In this document: piece by piece, positions 7,287 through 11,240 of the stretch
Position numbering within the stretch: the first letter of the stretch is position 1
How the letters are laid out: each line of letters opens with the position of its first letter
Source of the DNA: an uncultured Kiritimatiellota bacterium
GTDB taxonomy: Bacteria; Verrucomicrobiota; Kiritimatiellia; RFP12; UBA1067
Direction of reading: 5' to 3'
Length of the DNA: 11,240 bases
Assembly: GCA_934654805.1 (NCBI GenBank)
Contig: CAKUGW010000105.1
Coordinates: 1 to 11,240 of the forward strand
The notes under the pieces: model-generated
What the model was told of the DNA's origin: nothing
The model's database searches: none
The model's input: only the letters and a program-made list of their open reading frames with translations
Translations under genes and position numbers: made by a program

Positions 7287-8366
7287 TTAATCGTATGGGA
7301 TGCTTTTCCTGTCCATCCCGAATGTCAACGCCCCCGGCAGGTCATCCGATTCGTCAAACCCCCAGTACATCATGTCGCGCCAAGCAACCGTGCCGCACCC
7401 GTCATAGACTTTCACCCGCGGCGCCGTCTTCACGAACGAGCCTTCCGACACGAGAAGCCGTCCGCTCGCGTGTCTCACGATCGTCATGCCGTCAAGCCCG
7501 AATTTCGGATTGCTGAAATAGGAACAGCCCAGAAGCCGCGTATCCTTGCCCGAGATCTCATAGCCGACGACACCTGTGTCCGCATAGCAGTCGCGCAGGA
7601 TGGCCCCCGCGCCTTCAATGCGGAAGTTGACCGAATCCTTCAGCATTTCGGGCGGCTCGCCCGGCTTGGCCGGAGCGACCATGCCGCCCCAGACGTGACA
7701 GCGCGTCAGCCGATTCGACCCGCCGCCGCGCATGTGGAAGCCGACCGTCCAGTCCACGACGACCAGATCCGTGTAGTGGCTGTCGCCGCCATGCGAAAAC
7801 ACGGCCGTGTTCCCGGCCAACCCTGACAGATTGCACTTGAAGTACAGGTTCTGCGCCACGAGCTCGTAGCCGTGCGCCTCGGAATTGAGCAGAAGCCCAT
7901 ATTGCGCACCGTTCATGAACACGGTGTCGCGCAGCGTGTAGTGCTTGAAGCCGTCCAATGCCAGACACGAGGCGAGCCCGTTGCCGTCAATGACGCCTCC
8001 CGTCACGAACGTGCCGTGGTCGTCCTGCGGCGAATTGACCCATGTCGTCGCATTGTTGACCTTCAAGACGAAGGGGATCTTCCGGATCGCCCGCAATCTC
8101 GCCGTCTTCTCCAGCGCGAGCGAACAGCGGTTCGTGACGAGAACGGGAGACGCCACCGCGTATTCTCCGCCCGGAACGCGCAGGACACCTGAAGGGTTGG
8201 CGTCAATCGCCCGCTGAAGGCGCCCGGCGTCGTCCGTCTCGCCCGCCAGCCGCGGAAAGTCCGCCAGCGATCCGTCTGCCCATGCAGACGCAACGCCGGC
8301 ACAGGCCGCCAGCAGCATTGTCCAGAAAACCTTGCGGCTTTCACCTCGTGCATTTTCCAATGTCAT
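7287..8366 (-). CDS. Secreted pectate-lyase-like right-handed beta-helix protein
   Basis: A 359-residue protein from the ATG at 8366, chosen over a GTG at 8393 because GAGGAAGGA lies 8 nt before the ATG and because it gives a normal signal peptide ending AACAGVASAWA. The mature part begins like a pectate_lyase_3/glycosyl-hydrolase-28-like fold: DFPRLAGETDDAGRLQRAID, then VLRVPGGEYAVASPV (a cap and first coil), FVTGGVIDGNG, and then repeated short strands with Asn/Asp/Gly turns (YTLRDTVFMNGAQYGLLLNS, NRLTRCHVWGG). This is the usual pattern of beta-helix enzymes and binding proteins acting outside the cell. I cannot identify catalytic residues with confidence, so lyase, hydrolase, epimerase or non-catalytic adhesin all remain open. 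It lies between the beta-solenoid gene and the GH71-like gene in the operon. Confidence 0.8.
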   Translation of the reverse strand: MTLENARGESRKVFWTMLLAACAGVASAWADGSLADFPRLAGETDDAGRLQRAIDANPSGVLRVPGGEYAVASPVLVTNRCSLALEKTARLRAIRKIPFVLKVNNATTWVNSPQDDHGTFVTGGVIDGNGLASCLALDGFKHYTLRDTVFMNGAQYGLLLNSEAHGYELVAQNLYFKCNLSGLAGNTAVFSHGGDSHYTDLVVVDWTVGFHMRGGGSNRLTRCHVWGGMVAPAKPGEPPEMLKDSVNFRIEGAGAILRDCYADTGVVGYEISGKDTRLLGCSYFSNPKFGLDGMTIVRHASGRLLVSEGSFVKTAPRVKVYDGCGTVAWRDMMYWGFDESDDLPGALTFGMDRKSIPYD

Positions 8367-8389
8367 GAATTCGTTCCTTCCTCTGGCTG

Positions 8390-8470
8390 TCACGCGCAGA
8401 CGGCGCAGAGGGCGCTACCCAGAAGGATGAGCTGTTTTCTTGCCATAGGCCTGTTCATCTTGCGCCACAT
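8390..8470 (-). CDS. Orphan signal-peptide-like mini-ORF
   Basis: A short frame with three possible ATG starts (8470, 8458, 8446) reads as basic residues (M-A-R-K-Q), a hydrophobic core (LILLGSALCAV) and ends C-A-stop, i.e. a signal peptide with an A-x-x-A-like cleavage region and nothing after it. Its TGA (8390-8392) overlaps in GTGA fashion the alternative GTG (8391-8393) in frame with the next gene. It is in frame with the beta-solenoid gene just after that gene's TGA. It could be a leader peptide coupling translation of the pectate-lyase-like gene, the leftover 5' end of a deleted secreted-protein gene, or chance; no strong Shine-Dalgarno is visible. Confidence 0.35.
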   Translation of the reverse strand: MWRKMNRPMARKQLILLGSALCAVCA

Positions 8471-8482
8471 GACACCATGAAA

Positions 8483-10165
8483 TCACCGGATGATGACGGC
8501 GAGGCCCTGCCGGAGATCGGCCGTGTAGACGAGGCTCTTGCCGTCCTCCGAGACGGACAGCGCGCCGTGCCGGTTCGGGTTGTCCGTCCACGTCACGTTC
8601 GCCATCAGCAGCTCGAAGACCGCGCGGCTGTCCGACGCCGCCTGCAGCAGCGTGACGGACTTCTTCGGATTCGCCCGGTCGAACGCCTTCGTCGCGAGCT
8701 CGAGGCCGATCGGGCGGCAGCTCTCCGTCGTCGTCGAGCGGAACGCCCCCGCCGTGTAGACCGGCGCGCGCGCCACGCCGTCGGCGTCGTGGTAGCCCTC
8801 CGCCGGAATCTCGAAGATCACCTTCGTTCCGTAGTTGAACGCCATGCCAGCCGTAGTGCCCTGCGTCTGCTCCACGCGGCTCAACGGGCCGACGACGCGC
8901 AGACAGTTATCCCCATATGTCTCGATCTGCGTGCCATCGCTCGAAACGAAGTGCGAGCCAAAAGAGATCTGCGGGAACGACACGATGCCGCCATCCACCA
9001 AAAGCGTACACAGGCCGGCCGCCGTGGAAGGGGCGTTATAACGCATCCCGACGGAAAACGCGGCATTTGCTTTTGTGCTCGACAGGGAGGCATTCCCACG
9101 CACCTCAACGACCGCTCCGTTCTGCATCTTGGCTCCCCTTTGAATGTCCAGGATCGCGCCATTGGCGACAGTCAGCCTTGATCCGCTCAGATAAAGGGCC
9201 TCGTCGTCCCCCCAATTCAGCGCGCCACGCAACACGTGATTGCCGCCGTCAAAGAGGAATGACATGCCGCCGCGGGCACGTATCTGACCGGCTTCAAGGG
9301 TACCCCCTTCGCGGAAAAGCATGTCCAGAGACCCTCCGCCCTGACAGATGAGCACGTTGAATGTTTGCGCACCGGTCTTCGCCTCATCGTAAATCGTCAT
9401 TTTCGAGTTCTTCACGTCCACGATCGCATGCGTCGGCGCATTTATTCTCTGGACGTCAAAGGTAAACCTGTTCGCGCGAATCTCCGAACCGTTGACAAGA
9501 ATGAAGTGATTCGTCCGGCAGAATGCGCCGGACGAGCCAAGGACCCCGCCCGTCGAGTGATAGGCGGCCATGGGAAGATTGGCGCTTGAGATGTCCAGAA
9601 CGGCATTGTCCAATACGCAGTTGAGGCCTGCATACGAGTTGCCCGGCAGGTTGACGTAGAACCCGCCATAGTCTTCGTACTTCTGGCTGTATTGGTTTGC
9701 CGTTCCCTTTGCACTGCCCGTCACGCGCACCGTGCCGTCCCTGAACGTGATGCCGTCGGTATTCAAGTTGGCCCTGTCGGTCGTAAGGTTCATGTTGCCC
9801 AGCACGGTGAGCGCCTTGCCGCCGAGATCGACGACCAACTTGCCGGAGGCTCTTTGCACGTCATAGTTGAAATTGGAGACCGAGACGTCCGCCGCAAGTC
9901 TCACGGTATTCTCAGCGCCTGCATTTGCCGTCGCCAATCCCCAGAAACGGACCGCATCCTTTTCTCCAGGCCCCGTCGTGATGTCGCCGGCCGGTTCCGC
10001 CGCCCACGTCCAGTTCGCGGGCGCCTCGAACGCCTCGCTCGCGTAGGCCCATTTCAGGTTGCGCGGCGCGGCCGCCGCCGTCTCGCCGGCGCGCGCCGCC
10101 CCGGCCATCAGGGCGGCAACGCACGCGCAGAATGTCACGGTCTTCGGCTGGGTGACCATCTTCAT
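8483..10165 (-). CDS. Large secreted beta-solenoid (autotransporter-passenger-like) protein
   Basis: A 560-residue protein with a signal peptide (about residues 1-26, ending AGAARA). The mature start (NLKWAYASEAFEAPANWTW) and the many short strands with Asn/Gly turns (VSNFNYDVQRASGKLVVDLGG, FVNGS-like and GGSLDMLFREGGTLEAGQ segments) resemble repetitive beta-solenoid proteins related to autotransporter passengers, found in large numbers in Verrucomicrobiota/Kiritimatiellota. There is no C-terminal beta-barrel, PEP-CTERM or LPXTG signal, so how it is retained is unclear. It is the first gene of the operon, behind the promoter at about 10251. Start choice: the ATG at 10165 has AAAGGA only 3 nt upstream; the ATG two codons later (10159) has better spacing. 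A role in binding substrate or partners on the surface is inference. Base composition is mosaic (see findings). Confidence 0.7.
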   Translation of the reverse strand: MKMVTQPKTVTFCACVAALMAGAARAGETAAAAPRNLKWAYASEAFEAPANWTWAAEPAGDITTGPGEKDAVRFWGLATANAGAENTVRLAADVSVSNFNYDVQRASGKLVVDLGGKALTVLGNMNLTTDRANLNTDGITFRDGTVRVTGSAKGTANQYSQKYEDYGGFYVNLPGNSYAGLNCVLDNAVLDISSANLPMAAYHSTGGVLGSSGAFCRTNHFILVNGSEIRANRFTFDVQRINAPTHAIVDVKNSKMTIYDEAKTGAQTFNVLICQGGGSLDMLFREGGTLEAGQIRARGGMSFLFDGGNHVLRGALNWGDDEALYLSGSRLTVANGAILDIQRGAKMQNGAVVEVRGNASLSSTKANAAFSVGMRYNAPSTAAGLCTLLVDGGIVSFPQISFGSHFVSSDGTQIETYGDNCLRVVGPLSRVEQTQGTTAGMAFNYGTKVIFEIPAEGYHDADGVARAPVYTAGAFRSTTTESCRPIGLELATKAFDRANPKKSVTLLQAASDSRAVFELLMANVTWTDNPNRHGALSVSEDGKSLVYTADLRQGLAVIIR

Positions 10166-10250
10166 TTGTCCTTTCGCTTGTTCGGCAGGCGCTTCCGTCC
10201 GGAACGTCCGAGAGGCCCCCGTGCCCCCTTATCTCCGCCTGTCAAGGCAC

Positions 10251-10280
10251 ATCATAGCAAACCGTCTCCGCGAAACGCAA
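10251..10280 (-). promoter_or_regulatory. Candidate promoter of the glycan operon
   Basis: On the minus strand, TATGAT (10251-10256) preceded by TGC (extended -10) lies 18 bp from TTGCGT (10275-10280). Transcription would start near 10244, giving a leader of about 78 nt before the ATG at 10165. A perfect TTGACA also occurs at 10240-10245 (minus), but no acceptable -10 follows it, so I prefer the extended -10 promoter. Confidence 0.45.
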
Positions 10281-10285
10281 GCGGA
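10267..10285. promoter_or_regulatory. Palindrome over the -35 of the operon promoter (operator candidate)
   Basis: TCCGC at 10267-10271 and GCGGA at 10281-10285 are inverted around a 9-bp centre and cover the proposed -35. The position suits a repressor site. The arms are only 5 bp, so chance is possible. Confidence 0.3.
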
Positions 10286-10294
10286 AACCGCCGA

Positions 10295-10316
10295 AAGGTA
10301 CGAACAAGGTACGAAC
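10295..10316. repeat. Perfect tandem 11-bp repeat (AAGGTACGAAC x2)
   Basis: Two identical, directly adjacent copies at 10295-10305 and 10306-10316. Relative to the proposed start near 10244 they cover about -51 to -72. The 11-bp period is close to one helical turn, so the copies present the same face of DNA, as expected of a direct-repeat activator site such as those of AraC-type regulators. The bound protein is unknown. Confidence 0.5.
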
Positions 10317-10347
10317 GCGCGCACCGAAAGCCGCTACCGCAGTTGAA

Positions 10348-10792
10348 TCACGAGAGCTGCCCGACGGCGGCCTTCATTTCCGAATAACGCGCGCTGGCTT
10401 CTTTTCGCGTCAGACGGTAATAGGCGGCGTCCGCGAACAGGTCGCCCCTGTCGAGCGCGGGTTCGCCGCCGTCGGGATTCGGGTTGACGTCGAACATCGG
10501 CGACAGCCGCCATCCCCTGGGCGTCAGCAGGAATCCGTGATTGCGCAAGTGGTCGTCCGTGTTCCGCACGAGCTGCGAGAACGCCATGCGCCTCCACAGC
10601 TCGTGCAGATCCGCTGTCGCGTCCGCGCTGTTGGCGGCGAGCCATTCGGCGATTTCGAGATAGCCGTGCCCGTCTTCGCCGTCTGCTGCGCCCAGCATCG
10701 TCATGGCCGAGGCGTAGTGGATTCGTCGCGTTCCCTCACGGTCAAATCGCTTCGAGAAAAACGTCGTCCAGATAGAGGAAAAGCCTTTTCAT
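10348..10792 (-). pseudogene. hipA: HipA-like kinase, internally deleted and frameshifted
   Basis: The start is an ATG at 10790-10792 overlapping the hipB-like stop (ATGA), giving MKRLFLYLDDV, a normal-looking HipA N-terminus, before the frame runs to a TGA at 10742-10744. About 10-15 codons in, homology resumes in another frame: FSKRFDREGTRRIHYASAM, then GYLEIAEWL, LWRRMAFSQLVRNTDDHLRN, GFLLTPRGWRLSPMFDVNPN and AAYYRLTRKEASARY. Those are C-lobe features of HipA_C: NTDDHLRN carries the catalytic Asp and FDVNP the metal-binding Asp. HipA proteins usually have about 400 residues; some 200 or more residues, including the nucleotide-binding part, are gone. The C-terminus (AAVGQLS) also ends early. 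An ATG at 10704 could start a 118-residue fragment, but no good Shine-Dalgarno was seen. It should be inactive as a kinase or toxin. Confidence 0.85.
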
Positions 10793-11070
10793 AGCCGTGC
10801 ATCCTGAAGGTCGCGGCCGAGGCGGTCGTTTGCCGCGACGGCAGCGATGTCGCCCTGAAAGCCGAGGCAGGCGATGACGGCCATGTAGTTGCACATCGAG
10901 ACATGCGGCGAGCCGCGTTCGATGGCGCGCAAGGTCATCAGCGAGAGATTGGCTCGCTCGGCCATCATGCCCGCCGTGATCTTGCGCCGTCGCCGTGCGA
11001 GCCGCAGGTTCTCGCCCAGCGTCAGGAGGGCCTTTGCCGCCTTGGGATAGAGGATGTTTTGCCGTTTCAT
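10789..11070 (-). CDS. hipB: HipB-like XRE-family antitoxin/repressor
   Basis: A 93-residue protein from the ATG at 11070 (MKRQNILYPKAAKAL). An upstream ATG at 11112 would add 14 residues but lies upstream of the -10 box at 11098-11103, so a transcript from that promoter could not use it. Residues about 18-70 form an XRE helix-turn-helix: LGENLRLARRRRK, ITAGMMAERANLS, LMTLRAIERGSP, YMAVIACLG. The tail DIAAVAAND-RLGRDLQDARL resembles HipB-type antitoxins coupled to HipA. In this family the protein binds DNA as a dimer, represses its own promoter and neutralises HipA. Its stop overlaps the hipA start by ATGA, which implies translational coupling. The antitoxin is intact while its toxin is broken, so it could persist as a stand-alone regulator. 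No good ribosome binding site is visible in the roughly 20-nt leader. Confidence 0.85.
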   Translation of the reverse strand: MKRQNILYPKAAKALLTLGENLRLARRRRKITAGMMAERANLSLMTLRAIERGSPHVSMCNYMAVIACLGFQGDIAAVAANDRLGRDLQDARL

Positions 11071-11072
11071 TT

Positions 11073-11093
11073 GCAGTATTCGTGTAAAACTGC
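11073..11093. promoter_or_regulatory. Operator candidate for the HipB-like protein
   Basis: An imperfect palindrome with arms GCAGTNTT and AANACTGC around a 5-bp centre lies between the -10 box and the start codon, over the predicted transcription start. That is a suitable position for autorepression by the XRE protein encoded immediately downstream. Confidence 0.5.
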
Positions 11094-11097
11094 CATA

Positions 11098-11126
11098 ATT
11101 ATAGCATATCATGGGGCGACGGACAA
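11098..11126 (-). promoter_or_regulatory. Promoter of the hipBA remnant
   Basis: On the minus strand, a perfect TATAAT (11098-11103) with extended -10 TGC lies 17 bp downstream of TTGTCC (11121-11126, 4 of 6 matches to consensus). The predicted start is near 11091, about 20 nt before the ATG at 11070. It is the best promoter match in the window. Confidence 0.65.
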
Positions 11127-11240
11127 GCGCGGGAGGTGAGGGGGACCCTTATCCCGATTTTTTCTGCCGCTTCCAGAGGTAAAGTTGATTTCGTTGATGG
11201 TTTACCCCCTGTAAAGATTGGCTGTTGTTGAAGGATGGAG
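11127..11240. other. Non-coding right flank
   Basis: No gene is seen. A G/C-rich stretch at about 11139-11154 with a GGGA/TCCC mini-stem is followed by a T-run (11158-11163) on the plus strand, which could be a weak terminator for a transcript entering from the left. A 6-bp inverted repeat GGTAAA/TTTACC occurs at about 11178-11207. Neither is convincing. Confidence 0.3.

Noticed and set aside
4894..7290. A 798-codon open frame on the plus strand opposite the GH71-like gene
   Set aside because: Same Arg/Ala-rich composition and no recognisable domain. The minus strand in this interval carries clear GH71-like and calcium-loop motifs with a perfect ribosome binding site.
10334..10645. Alternative 103-codon minus-strand frame over the hipA remnant
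   Set aside because: Its product is a frame-shadow rich in Arg/Ala, whereas the other frame carries the HipA_C motifs NTDDHLRN and FDVNP.
11070..11112. Longer hipB-like protein starting at the ATG at 11112
   Set aside because: That start codon and the next residues overlap or lie upstream of a near-consensus extended -10 box, and the 14 extra residues have no counterpart in the family.

Overview
The window is high-GC bacterial DNA in which every supportable gene lies on the minus strand. I see no rRNA, tRNA, CRISPR array, transposase or integrase. The gene set points to a polysaccharide-degrading bacterium of the Verrucomicrobiota/Kiritimatiellota type: a run of signal-peptide-bearing endo-1,3-alpha-glucanase-family (GH71-like) proteins, one fused to a formylglycine-generating-enzyme-like (FGE/SUMF1) domain, a GHL10/DUF187-like TIM barrel, a pectate-lyase-like beta-helix, a large beta-solenoid, and D-x-D-x-DG calcium-loop linkers. 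That assignment is inference from gene content, not from a marker gene.

Layout in the direction of transcription (right to left): (1) a hipB-like antitoxin/regulator (10789-11070) with a strong extended -10 promoter and a palindromic operator candidate, overlapping by ATGA a hipA gene (10348-10792) that has lost its middle. (2) A promoter region (about 10240-10320) with a tandem 11-bp repeat and a palindrome over the -35. (3) A probable operon of about 9.2 kb running from 10165 to 942: secreted beta-solenoid protein; an orphan signal-peptide-like mini-ORF; secreted pectate-lyase-like protein; GH71-like enzyme cut by an in-frame TAA from its calcium-loop and beta-sandwich module; a second GH71-like enzyme fused to an FGE-like domain; and a GHL10-like TIM-barrel protein. 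The gaps downstream of the pectate-lyase-like gene are only 12-17 bp. (4) A separate promoter and a structured leader for an ATP-binding protein of the AAA_14/DUF4143 type (198-744), also a pseudogene joined from its two ends, followed by a weak terminator-like hairpin.

Read together, the operon looks like a dedicated locus for an extracellular glycan, most simply an alpha-1,3-linked glucan or a related polymer, with binding or surface proteins alongside the hydrolases. It carries no transporter and no dedicated regulator inside the window. Both flanking accessory genes and one hydrolase are broken, so a recurring theme is decay: two genes keep their N- and C-terminal ends but have lost the centre, one has a nonsense codon, and one mini-ORF consists of little more than a signal peptide.
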